Positions 22,458 to 33,040 of a stretch of 64,000 nt of DNA are shown here, one piece after another. This DNA comes from Cercophora sp. LCS_1 (taxonomy: Eukaryota > Ascomycota > Sordariomycetes > Sordariales > Lasiosphaeriaceae), in contig JAPZLL010000010.1 in the NCBI GenBank assembly GCA_036250225.1, forward strand, positions 186,001 through 250,000, given 5' to 3'. A model generated the notes under the pieces. That model searched no databases and was not told the origin of the DNA. It saw nothing but the letters and a program-made list of their open reading frames with translations. A program made the translations under genes and the position numbers. Position 1 is the first letter of the stretch. Each line of letters opens with the position of its first letter.

Positions 22458-23900
22458 ATGGCTCGAAAGGAGGCCATTTCCGTCCGGCCATCGAATTGGC
22501 GCCAACTCCAGGAAGAACAGACTCGGCTATCTCCATTGGACTTCGTCATAACCCAGCACTACAACAACTATGCACTCATCTTCAAACTGGATGAGGACTT
22601 GGATAAATCAGTCATTGTCGACATATTCGTCCGCGGCTTAGAGGCAACTCTGTCCCAGTGTCGCCACATCGCCGGCACAGTCGGGAAGAATAGCCATGGA
22701 GACTTTTCCATCATCTCAACAGCAGATAGCGCCGTCCCCGTCGTTGTGCAGTGGTGTGATGGCTCCGAAAGCGGGTTCCCGTGCTATTCCGACATCGAAA
22801 AAATGCACTTCGTCTCAGGAGCGCTAGGTGATCCCGCCAAGTTCACCATTCCGGGCATGACCATGTCGAGCAATGCGTCTCCAGACATCAAGCCACCAGT
22901 CGCTGGCTTCCAGCTCACTTTTATCCCGGGCGGCATGATCCTCGCGGTTCACATTCATCACTTCGCCATGGACGTGACAGGAACCAGCGCACTCGTCCAT
23001 CAGCTGGCATCACACTGCTACTCCATCGCGCATGAGACGGAGCCACCCGCATGGGACAAAGCCTTGGTGGACAGGAGTCGTTTCATCCCCCCTCGGCCGG
23101 CCAAGGAAGCCCTGATAGACCCTCCAGAACCACCTCAACGACATCCAGATTGGCTACCCTGCTCGTGGTTGCTGTTTGACATCTCGCCGAGCAAACTTGG
23201 CGAGCTCAAGCGTCTTGCCACACCAACCGATGGAACTTGGATTTCCACGTACGATGCAGTAGCTGCCTTCCTTTGGAGAGTTGTATCCAAGAACAGAGAG
23301 CCCTTCTACAACCCCGACCTGAGTGCCCCAGCCCTGTTCGGCGAGTCTGTCAACATGCGCAGCCGAGTCGACCCTCCAGTCCCCGCTCGATACCAAGGCA
23401 ATCTCCAATGCGGTGGTCTATCATTTCTTCAGAAGCGACAGCTTACGCTGGCCGAGGTCATCTCAGGAGCTGACCTGTCTGATATCGCTGCATACATTCG
23501 CAGAATTACCAACGACGTGACGCAAGAAACGCTGGAAGCGACGATAGCCACAGCTGCAAAAGCGAGAGATGCGTCGAACCTTCACTTTCGACAAAACTCG
23601 ATACCGCCCATGTCGCTGATTGTGACGGACTGGAGGAAAGTCGACATGGGTGATGCGGATTTTGGCTTTGGGAAGCCGGTTGCGGTGCGACAGTTTTGCG
23701 ACGAGGTTTCTGAGAATCTCATCACCATATATCCGCGCAGGAAAGCGCAAGGGGACGACGATTCTGGCTTGGAAGTCGTTGTGCCGTTTGAACGACACGC
23801 CGTCGACAAGCTGCTGGAGGATCCGCAGATGAACATATTTTTTACTTGCAGAGGGTTTGAAGCTGGAACTCTCCTCGTCAAGACGGAAGCGGGTAGCTAG
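22458..23900 (+). CDS. BAHD-type acyltransferase 2
   Basis: Intronless 480-residue protein starting at the first ATG of its frame. Both family motifs are clear: HxxxD as 'HHFAMD' (His168, Asp172) and DFGWG as 'DFGFG' near the C terminus ('GDADFGFGKPV'). The N-terminal phrase 'LSPLDFVITQHYNNYALIF' resembles the opening of other fungal acyltransferases of this type. It differs strongly from acyltransferase 1, which suggests a different acyl acceptor or donor rather than redundancy. It lies inside the cluster, divergent from P450 3. Likely role: CoA-dependent esterification of a hydroxyl installed by a P450 (inference). Cytosolic; no signal peptide. Confidence 0.88.
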   Translation: MARKEAISVRPSNWRQLQEEQTRLSPLDFVITQHYNNYALIFKLDEDLDKSVIVDIFVRGLEATLSQCRHIAGTVGKNSHGDFSIISTADSAVPVVVQWCDGSESGFPCYSDIEKMHFVSGALGDPAKFTIPGMTMSSNASPDIKPPVAGFQLTFIPGGMILAVHIHHFAMDVTGTSALVHQLASHCYSIAHETEPPAWDKALVDRSRFIPPRPAKEALIDPPEPPQRHPDWLPCSWLLFDISPSKLGELKRLATPTDGTWISTYDAVAAFLWRVVSKNREPFYNPDLSAPALFGESVNMRSRVDPPVPARYQGNLQCGGLSFLQKRQLTLAEVISGADLSDIAAYIRRITNDVTQETLEATIATAAKARDASNLHFRQNSIPPMSLIVTDWRKVDMGDADFGFGKPVAVRQFCDEVSENLITIYPRRKAQGDDDSGLEVVVPFERHAVDKLLEDPQMNIFFTCRGFEAGTLLVKTEAGS

Positions 23901-24826
23901 AATACCGTTCAACAAGGTTCTTTAGAAATGCCAATGGACAGTTGTGACCAAAAGTTCCTTCGTTCCTGCCGACATCGGCGGCAACAAGTTTGGCTGGCCA
24001 CCTCGATATAGCGGATTCGGGCGCAGCCGTCAAGGTTCATCTCCCGTCCCGAAGGCTGAGTTAACCGAACAAATAGCCTTGGTGGTACGGAGCAAGATCC
24101 GCTCGCGTGCAACTCAAACTCATATTCCGTCTGCGAAACCTTCCACAACACTACTCAGATCTCAACACCAGTCAGCCCGGTCAAGCCTCATGTTCCGTCC
24201 GATTACAAAGCAAATATTGAACCTTAATCCTCAAGGCACCATGGCATTTTGCTCGACGCGACACAAAGCCGACTGTGCCGCGGCGGAGTTTGAGGTTGCC
24301 GCTTCGGAACGCTGCCGACGTAGCAGGGGCGCAGTTGGTTTCCTGGCCCGGGGATCCTTCCCGGACGGAAACCGCAAACCTTACCCCCACCGATGACACG
24401 GCACATCAACAAGGAGGGGTAGGTACCCCACACCCCCACATTGAAATGCCAATGATTGAGCAGAGGGGTAAGGCTGCATCTGCACGGTAATGCTCGCAAT
24501 TTGGTGCAGCCAGACAGGAACAAAGCTACGCCCGTCTGCGGCGCGTACCTTCCATTCCATGTAACCAAACACAAAGGCCACACACATGAGGGGAGGCAGG
24601 CGCGAGCCGCCTTGAACTGGCTTACAAATCCAAAAGAGCCTTGATGCATTTGTAATCCAAAACCAAAAGGACCTTTGCGATCTCAGCCATATTTACTTGT
24701 TGCCGACGGACTGCATTCCGCAAACGTTCCGGCACCTCCCGCGCCAAGTTTAGCGTCCATCATTGCCGTCCCTTCTCATCTCACTACGCCTCCGCCACGC
24801 ACATAATCACACACGAACGCGATATC
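23901..24826. promoter_or_regulatory. Upstream region of the short-chain reductase
   Basis: 926 bases with no supportable gene. It has a GGGTAAGGC element near 24474-24482, CCTTACCCCCACC near 24379 and GGGTAGGTACCCC near 24417, resembling motifs in other cluster promoters. Several short frames on both strands have no recognisable content. Confidence 0.45.
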
Positions 24827-25702
24827 ATGGCTCCCACCACCGTTCTGATCACCGGCGCCAACCGTGGCCTGGGCTTGGGGCTAGTCAAGAAGTTCCTCTC
24901 GCAGCCGAACCACGTAGGTCTCACTGTTCCCGCTGTGCCGTGCCGTGCTGGTCTTTGCTAACCGAATCGCTCCAATCAGACCGTCGTCGCCGCGGTTCGC
25001 GACCCCGGCAACTCCACTTCGAAGGCTCTCGCCGACCTCCCCAAGGCCGACGGCAGCAAGGTCATCGTCGTCAAGCTCGATGCCGCCATCGAGAAGGACG
25101 CCTTTGACGCGGTGAAGACGGTCCAGGAGCAGGGCATCTCGCACCTCGACATTGTCGTTGCCAACGCTGCTATTGTCAAGTCATACCCCTTTGTCAAGGA
25201 TGCTCAGCGCGACGAGTTGCTGGAGCACTACACAGTGAACGTGCTCGGCCCCGTGGCGCTCTACCAGGCCACCAGAGACTTGCTGCAAAAGTCGACTGGG
25301 AAGCCCATCTTTGCCTTCATGGGGTCTGGCGCCGGTGCTCTTGGGTACGTTTCTCCCATCCCTTCGATATCTGAGGTGTGCAACGGGAACTGACAAGGCT
25401 GACCTCTCGGCAGACGGCAACCCCCTGTCCCCAACGCGGTGTACGGCGCATCCAAGTCGGTCGTCGCATGGTACGGCGTCAGGATCAATGCCGAAGACGA
25501 GTGGCTGAACACGTTTGTCCTGGACCCCGGTTGGGTGCAGACCGAGATGGGCAACACGGCTGCCCGTCTCTTTGGCGTTCCTGAGGCGCCCACAACCACA
25601 GATGACTCGGTCAATGGCTTGTATAGTGTCCTTACCACGGCGACCAAGGAGAAGTACGGTGGCAAGGTGGTCCTGTACACGGGCGAGGTCCAGGTGTACT
25701 AA
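24827..25702 (+). CDS. Short-chain dehydrogenase/reductase (norsolorinic acid ketoreductase-like)
   Basis: 246 residues from three exons: 24827-24913, 24980-25344 and 25414-25702. It is a classical SDR with the cofactor loop 'TGANRGLGLG' directly at the N terminus, 'NAA' in 'VVANAAIV', the catalytic Ser in 'MGSGAGA' and YxxxK as 'YGASK'. A 'DPGWVQTEMG' substrate loop follows, as in the Nor-1/AflD subgroup of fungal ketoreductases. It probably uses NADP(H) to reduce a ketone or oxidise an alcohol on the cluster product (inference). It is convergent with BBE oxidase 2. Its membership in the cluster rests on position only, since such SDRs also occur outside clusters. Confidence 0.85.
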
Positions 25703-26769
25703 GTCAGAGATCAGCGCTCGGCATGCGTGTCTCATCAGCATAACATGGCTGTAAAAACTGGTTTAATTATCGCAGATAGCATACCATAAGGGAATCTAAC
25801 CCCCCTGCTTGTTGTTGCCTGCCTCGGACAAGCGAACAAGCATCGCACAGGATCGGATGATCCGCAGCCAAAAAGCCACAACCGATGCGCGCGCATCCCC
25901 GCCCGAAATAAAGTGCTGACACCATTCCAAAACCCACGTGCGCCGGTCGATCCAGTTCGAGCTTTCTCACGTTCAATCCATGGGTTGGCAAGCGGCCGCG
26001 CCATGCCATCAGCCTGCATCGACCCAACCGCGGGTGGCATCTCAAGTGGGCCGCAATTTCCAAACTTCGCATCTTGTCCAACAGTTGCAACAGCTGGCCG
26101 CTGGGGCTGCAGCCAACACGGATGCCATGTAACTTGGATTCTTAAATGTGTGACCGAGGCGCGGATGCGCTCTGAACCCCCGACGGGGTTCACCGATGTG
26201 GAACACTGATAATACGGCAAAACAAGAGGCCGGTTGGGAGGTGCCGTCCGTTGGGAGAGACATGCCAGGAATGATAAGAGTTCGGACTGGACGGAGTGGT
26301 CAAGACCGGGGCCGTGGCACGGTCCAATCAGTTTGTCTAGCATACAATTGCGTCATTTCGAGTTCCGCGGAAGGAACAGAGGATGCGATGGCGCAATAGG
26401 AGAAACCGGAGTGGAAAGCGCGAGGGATCAACATGTCTCCACAACGACCAACGTTCAGGCCAAGTGCACGATCATGATGTGGACGGGTCGGAATAATCCT
26501 TTTAAGAATGCAAGTGTTCGTTTTCTATCAACTCATGTATCCAAAGTACCCGTCCCCGACGGCTGAGCGCGGTGGGGGCGGGGTGGAGGGGGATTGTTAC
26601 ATAATACAAAACGAGAATGAATAAAGTAAACCATCAACCAACAGGATGCGGAAAGACTGACACAAGAACGGGAAAAAAAATATTTTTTGATGCATGAGCC
26701 CAACCGAATGAAGCAACCACGGCGGTTCCACCACAGTCCCCACCCCGTGCAAGGTAGGTAGTTTCAGCC
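25703..26769. other. Long gap between convergent genes
   Basis: The reductase and BBE oxidase 2 converge here, so no promoter is expected, yet 1.07 kb separates their stop codons. Open frames on both strands show no domain signal or family resemblance. An AAGGTAGGTAG motif sits at 26751-26761 close to the oxidase stop. Confidence 0.45.
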
Positions 26770-28603
26770 TTACACCTTGCACAAGTGCCCATCCCCCGCC
26801 ACGTTCCACGCGTCGTGTCCCGCCCCGGGCTGGTTCCACAAGACATAGCCAGGATCATACTTTTTCTTGACCTTGACCAGGTCCTCATACCACTCGCCGT
26901 AGTAGTCCGTCTTCCAAAACTCAAAGTTGTGCGTTGCTTCATTCATGTAGCTGCCTCCGCCGGGCGTGATGGCGCGCAGCTTCCTCTGCCAGGTGTTGAC
27001 CGTGGCGAGATCGGCCTCGAGATGGGCGGCCGTCGCCAGCGGGTCGCTCAGGATGCCCAGGTTTGTGATGAAGAGCGAGTCGCGCCAGGCTTGCATGATG
27101 GGGTTGTCGCCGCGCTTGGTGCCGACGCGCGCGTGCGTCACGTTGCTAGCGATGACGAAGGCGACCGAGTTGGGGTGCGCGAGGATTTCCTTGTAGATGT
27201 TGGTCAAGCCGGACAGGCGCGCGGGGTCGGACACCAGGGCGCGCGGGATGATGCGATTGCCGACGGTTACGTTGCGAGAGTAAACCGAGGCGGCTTCGTA
27301 GTAGAGGTAGTGCTGTACAAAGCTGGGGTGCGCTGTTGTCTCGTTGGCGACGGGGACGATGCCGAGGGATGTCAGCTCCTGGTAGAAGGGCGCCAGGGCT
27401 CTGGTGATGTCGGCCGGTGTCGCATCCGGGAGGGTGACGTAGTTGAGCGAAAAGACGCCCGAGAGGAGCGTCACGCTGCTCTGGAAGCCGGGGATGGCGT
27501 CGAGGACCAGCAAGTGTTTCTGCCAGAACTCCAGAGCGCGGAAGTACTTGACAGGGTCATTCTCGATGAAGGTGAGGCGGGAGCCGGCGACGGGACCGTC
27601 GGGGAACACCTTGAGCGTGGCGGAGAGGACCACGGCGTAGTTGCTGGGACCGCCACCGCTGAGCGCCCAGAAGAGGTCGGCGTTCTTGCTCCGGGACGCT
27701 GTGGTGTGTTTCCCGTCGGGCGTCACGACCTCAAACTCGAGCGTCGTGTCAGCGCCCAGCCCGTAAGCCGCAGAGAGCGGTCCGTGGCCACCCGACTGCA
27801 CCCAGCCGCCAGCAGCGCCGACAGTTGCGCATCCTCCTGCCGTCACCCGGTAGCCTTTGGCGCCGGCGGCCTCGTAGAGCTCCTGGACCTGGATCCCGGC
27901 GCCGATGCGCGCGGCCGGCCCCGTGTACTCCTTGCTCTTGTACGTGAAGAAACCGGTGTCCTTGAGATGGTGCGTCCACAGTGCCAAAGCTCCCTGGCCC
28001 GTCGAGCGGCCGAGGATGTCATGGCCCGTATTCTTGATGATCAGCCGGATGTTGTTGTCGCGGGCAAACTTGACACCGGCCACCGCCGCTGCGGGGTTCC
28101 GGACGTCGATGGCGTATGGGGCAAGTCGGCCTTGTGAGCAAGTCAGGTTGCGCGTTGCCTCGTTGGCCGAGAGGGGCCCGTAGTATGGGCTGCAGGTGTC
28201 GCTCTCGAAATAGAAGGAGATAACGTTGACCGGATCCTCCAAGCTGCAATGGTCTAGAGTCAGTGGATGGGCGCGCGTCGAGTTGAAACATGCTCAGTCG
28301 AGGTCGCACTTACAATGGTGGGAGGTCGGTCCACTCTTTCTGCACCTCCAAACAAGCTGCTGCATCCGGAGAGGACCCATAGCACGGATGGCCAATAGGG
28401 ACACCGCGGATCAGCCGCCCTCCGACAGTCTTGTTCAGGGCGCTCCATTTGCTATCGCTGGGCCATCCGGCATCAGTGGGCAAGTAGCGACAGGTTGTTC
28501 GACCCAAGCCAGCAGTGGTTGCTGCTGTGTCGCCCAAAGACGCAGCGGCCACCACCAGCGCCACCAAGGTCCGGATGCCAAGACTCATCGTGCTGCTTCC
28601 CAT
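26770..28603 (-). CDS. Secreted BBE-type FAD-linked oxidase 2
   Basis: 587 residues from two exons: complement of 26770-28243 and 28314-28603. Starts at 28588 or 28636 are also possible. A signal peptide is visible ('RTLVALVVAAASLGDTAA'). The FAD-binding domain has 'NTGHD' with the flavinylated His, and 'GGCATVGAAGG', whose Cys is placed for a second covalent bond, so bicovalent FAD is likely. The C-terminal BBE segment is 'KVKKKYDPGYVLWNQPGAG'. Several N-glycosylation sequons occur (e.g. 'NVT', 'NLT', 'NET'). It is an oxygen-dependent oxidase, probably acting in the secretory path or outside the cell. It may carry out a late oxidation of the polyketide, or be unrelated to it. It is divergent from the ankyrin regulator. 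Confidence 0.88.
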
Positions 28604-29911
28604 CTCGATAAGGCTGAATACATGTAGCGTGTGCATCTCATCTCCTACCCATTGCCAGACGACCGGACCATCCCATCACCGTATTTATGTTCTCCTGGGC
28701 CGTCCCAGTGGAACGATCCCCCAACACCGACCTGGCTGCCTCTGCGCCGCCGCCACTGCCTTCCTGGGAAACGCCTTGGCTGAGCTGACCCGGACTCATA
28801 ATCGCGAGTGGAGGCATTGATGACAAGAAGAGGGGCCGAAAAGGGGTAGCGGGGCATGTATTGACTGCAATACGAATAATGCACCAACCAACCTTGATGT
28901 CTCAATTCTGGATCATCCTGCCTGGTTTCGGGGCTGAGATGGGTAACTGCACAAACCAGATGCTGACCAAGCAACAATTCCCCATCTGCCTGCCTCGCTT
29001 TGCGCAATCTCCCATCCGAATGGAACCCTAGGTAAGGTACTCGGAAAACGGAAGGAATGACTGCCACCCCCCACCTCCGCGATAACATGGCTTCCCAATC
29101 CGTCAATGGAAGGTGGGGGAACAATCTCCGTCGGTCTTCGGAGACTGGTTCGATCCTCTAGGATTCCATGTTCTGGGTCCTCCCGGCCTGTTTTCGTCTC
29201 GGGCCGTTGCCGCAGACTCGTTGGTTGTGTTGGATGGATTCGGGTGCTTGCATCAGGTAGTCAGCAACAGGGCTACCCAACTTGGCCCTGACACTGACCC
29301 ACCGCGTACGTTGTACAGCAGCAAGGCTTGGCAACTACGTCCGGCCATCTCGGGGAAAAAAAAAATCCTAAAAAGAGCAGTTAAACTGCGACGACGTCCC
29401 AGATGGGAGCTGATTGAACGAGATCTGAGTTGCAGGTGTGAACCCCACAGCGTTGTAACCCCACCAATTGCTCGGTCCCGAATCCCGGCCGGTGTATACA
29501 GAGGAATTGTTCTGTACCAGACGCGGTGACGCGGCGCAACCAACATGCCGCTTCTGGCACGCGCCAGACCATGCCAGAAGCTGCGCCTCGTTGATGCGTG
29601 TCTAATAGGTAGCAAAGGGACGGTAATATGCTTATCGGAGCAACGTCGGTCTGACGCCACAGGCATTTGCACAAGGATTTCCGGCAACGGGTGTCAACGT
29701 GAAATGCTCGCTTCTGCGGCACTTGCATCGCTGCATCGGCGCATCGCCCAAAGGTTTCACCTTGCGGCTCGCCAAGAGAGCCATATTCTGTACGATAGGT
29801 GCTCGTGCTTGGCTGCCTAGCCAATTTAAGCTTTTGACACCCATCCGGTACGCTAAAAACGCCCAGTCCAGGCCCAGCAGCTCAGCTAAGGTAGGTAGTC
29901 GCCTTTCAACA
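28604..29911. promoter_or_regulatory. Divergent promoter region of BBE oxidase 2 and the bANK regulator
   Basis: 1.3 kb with no supportable gene. Motifs seen are CCTAGGTAAGGTAC (29027-29040), GATAAGCA on the minus strand (29629-29636) and TAAGGTAGGTAG (29887-29898). The last ends 13 bases before the regulator's ATG, so it lies in or next to its leader. Confidence 0.45.
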
Positions 29912-31011
29912 ATGGCAAATGTCCCGGACGAGGTGTTGGAGCGCCGCCGTGTTCAGAATCGTATGGCACAGCGCCGATTCCGTCAAAGTAAGTGGGCTAG
30001 CAATCCCCCAGCAGTACTTAGCTCACAATGCTTGTTTGCTCAGAGAGACAAGGGAACCGTAAGGCAGCCGAAGCAAGTCAACAAACCCAAGATGAAGTGT
30101 TTCCACCCTTCCCTGAGACCGCAAACCTCGACGTTTGCTTCGACGACTTTGTACTATCCCCGACCTCCATGACATCGCCTTCGGTCAACGCCCAACCTTC
30201 ACACACCCGTGAGTCGAGCTTATACGACGCCGCCGCCTTCGCCGAGATAGAAAGCGAGCTGGCCAGGGGATCCATCACTTCCTCTGTTGCTGTCACGAAC
30301 GATGCATTGGACCCAAGCTTGGTCGGTGGTCGGCCCGGGACGTCACAGCTGGACAGCTCGAGCCGGGCGGGGAGGGAGCAGAGCACCACAGAACAGTCAT
30401 TGATAGCAGCAAGGAGAGAATCCACCGAGCCCTCCCCCGGAAGCCTGAGCTTGCTTGGGCAGTCGAGTGCTCAGAGCACAAGCAGTGCATCGAGTTCAAC
30501 CAGCGGGTCGGGATGGCTCAGCGCCCTTCACATGGCAGCGCAGAGGGGCCACGGTGGCATTGTACGATTCTGTAAGCAGCCAAACCTTCCCTGTCTCCAG
30601 GCGTGTCATGCCCTCCCCGGTCCTGTCTAGCCAGTGCTAAGACTCTCTCTCCAAGTACTACAAAAAAACGTAGACAGCAACGACCGAGACAGTGACGGCC
30701 TGACTCCGCTGATGCACGCAACCGCAAGTGGCCACGAGGAGGTCGCCGGCATGCTCCTGGCACATGGAGCACGATTAAGCGACGTGGATTGCCACCACCG
30801 CTCAGCACTACACTGGGCTGTCTTGTCACGGCATGCTGGTCTTTTACGCTTGCTGCTCAGACACGCCACCAACGATCCATTTCTCATTGACGGCTACGAT
30901 GACTGCGGCCGGACACCACTACACACAGCGGTGGACTTGGGTTTTGAGACCGGGGTGGCGATATTATTGGAGTATGGGGCAAATGTACATTCGCGAGCGA
31001 GAAAGGGGTAA
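29912..31011 (+). CDS. bZIP basic region plus ankyrin transcription factor (ToxE/bANK type)
   Basis: 319 residues from three exons: 29912-29987, 30044-30571 and 30656-31011. The N terminus is a bZIP basic region, 'RRRVQNRMAQRRFRQKRQ', that spans the first intron. No heptad leucine zipper follows. The Ser-rich middle is low complexity. The C-terminal third has about four ankyrin units: 'SALHMAAQRGHGGIVRFL', 'GLTPLMHATASGHEEVAGML', 'SALHWAVLSRHAGLLRLLL' and 'RTPLHTAVDLGFETGVAILL'. This order (basic region, no zipper, ankyrin repeats) is that of ToxE and related pathway regulators of HC-toxin and apicidin clusters. It is the only transcription factor in the cluster, so it is the best candidate activator (inference). 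It ends soon after the last repeat, and ankyrin-like remnants may follow downstream. Confidence 0.85.
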
Positions 31012-31489
31012 GATAAAAAAACAAAAATGTAACGACAATGACAATGGACAACAAGTAGATTAGATCAATAATGACACAATTAAAGATGTAGCACCTGACA
31101 TTCGGCTTTTTGCTTCAATGCTATCGTTGAAGGCTGTGAAGGCTTGTTGAGATGTGGTTGAGGAGGAATAGCTAGCGACGAGCGTGGCATGGTGGTAATC
31201 GAAGCTGGGTCACACGTATTCAGAAATTTTGAAACTAGTGCACGCACTCCATTCTTAGACTTGGGAGGAGAAGATCAACTCGCAACCAAATTATAAAGTG
31301 CGAAGGCATCAAACAACGAAACCAAAGGTCCGGGGTTGGCCTAAGTCGATTTCATCATTTTTTAAGTAAGAAGTAAAAGCAGAACGGACCGAAAAATAAA
31401 AGTATGCGGGCATCATTTTAGTTTTAGCACCTCTGTCGCGCTGCTGAAGAAATCTAAAGACTGAGCTCGATTGGGGCTTTTTATTCCCG

Positions 31490-31497
31490 TGACGTCA
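31490..31497. promoter_or_regulatory. Perfect CRE-type octamer TGACGTCA
   Basis: The palindromic site for bZIP factors of the ATF/CREB group. It lies about 480 bases downstream of the bANK gene, with no obvious gene start beside it, so it may have no function. Confidence 0.35.
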
Positions 31498-31555
31498 AGC
31501 CTGTGGACTCGAAGATCGGATCGATACCGGAATACCCAATCAGGAAAATCTAGAC

Positions 31556-31571
31556 ACCCGGGGCCCCGGGT
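31556..31571. repeat. 16-base perfect GC palindrome
   Basis: ACCCGGGGCCCCGGGT equals its own reverse complement. It is followed at once by the inverted repeat GGTTCcttGAACC (31569-31581). It stands out in an AT-rich surrounding. Confidence 0.7.
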
Positions 31572-32464
31572 TCCTTGAACCTGGGAGTCCGATGGCCCGG
31601 GTCACCAGGGGCGTGTGCCTGTCAAGCGGACCCGTGTAGGTCTATCGACCGTTCCTGGTTGTGTCGGTGACACAGCTTTCTCAGAGTTGCTATGTACAGT
31701 TGCATTGACCCATCGTGCTTGGGAAATTCACGATCTAATTAGGCTTTTTGACTCCATTACACTTTCAGGGGGTGTCTTCAAAACGCACGGTAAAGACCAA
31801 TTACCTGAGGTAGCCAGATTGTTTCCGAGAACAAGCAAGTTGGCATTGTCTTATCGCCGAGATTTGGATTTCGGTGAGGCTTAATTATCACTGTATTTGT
31901 TGTAGACAAGATCCCCGACAACTGTAGAATCGCAAAGACAGCCACTAAAACCAAGGCTCCAGCTCTCCCCATTGCCCAAAAACAAATGCACACCGGAGAC
32001 GACGATTCTGATCCAAATCCGCTAAATGAATCATAGACGCACTTCATAGAGCACTCTCGCCGTCAATCATGCTTCGAACAGAGGGCGAAGAAAACACGCC
32101 TTTACACCTGTGAACTACCTTTAGCCATGTACCCTCTATTTTAATCTCAACTCGAATCATCTTATCTGTGTCAGGTGGTGACAGCATAAAGTTGGTTGAT
32201 GCGTAATTAGGTGTGCGGTGTTATATAGATCAACATCATCTTGGACTCAAACTACTTCCCAACCACCTCCATCTCTATCGTAGCAATAGCGTAAACCTTC
32301 CGGGCAAGTGTGCATATAAAACATGATGCACGACTAAAGGAGAATTACGTTGATATTGTATTGGGCGCTTTTCGTTAACCCAGTGGCACATAACATCGGT
32401 GGCTTCCATCTGGTACGTCGCGATAGATTGCAGGATAGAACGAAGAACCGATTTCCTGGCCGGA

Positions 32465-32492
32465 AACGTTGAGCCGTCAACGTTGAGCCGTC
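32465..32492 (+). repeat. Perfect tandem duplication, 14 bases
   Basis: Two adjacent copies of AACGTTGAGCCGTC in the gene-free stretch. Confidence 0.75.
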
Positions 32493-33020
32493 CATCGCAT
32501 GAAGAAGTACATTGTATTTGACGCTTAAAGACGTTTTGTTCACGTTGTAAAATTTGACGAAAGGACACAGTCACTCATCACCATCAAGATACTAACAAAA
32601 GGAGTGACCTGTCTTTGTCTTGCTGGCGATTCTCCTGAGAAATACACTTTCAGTAGCAAACCGCTGCAGCACTAGAAGCTAGAGATTTACGTGGGTTCCA
32701 GAAACGCAGCAGAAATCTAACGGCACCCTCGGTGGCCTGGAAGACCTCAGACAAAAGTGGGAGATGACGGCGTCACGCCAAGAGGACCACCCTACTAACC
32801 TAATCCGGTGCTATCCTTCGAGATGGCCGCGCTCAGTAAGCACACATGGCGCTTACTGATGGCCAGCGTTGGCCCCCATCCAGGGCCAGGGTGGCCCTGG
32901 TGTATATATTGCGGTGAACAACCTTGAGAGCCATCCTCTCTCCCACCTTCTTTGCCTGGTCGCAGTGTGCCTTGGATCGTGAATTTCGACGTGCAACCAG
33001 GACATATAAAACCGGGCACT

Positions 33021-33040
33021 TCACATTCCTTCACATTCCT
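33021..33040 (+). repeat. Tandem duplication TCACATTCCT x2
   Basis: Two adjacent perfect 10-base copies followed by a partial third (TCA). Confidence 0.7.

Noticed and set aside
26785..28137. 450-codon open frame on the plus strand
   Set aside because: Exactly antisense to the well-supported BBE oxidase 2; its composition (Val/Gly/Arg/Asp-rich) is that of a GC-rich shadow frame.
32275..32574. Minus-strand frame with 'KSVLRSILQSIATYQM', reminiscent of a LINE reverse transcriptase
   Set aside because: The likeness is limited to one short phrase, with no catalytic motif or flanking element structure. A tBLASTn hit to a non-LTR element would revive it.
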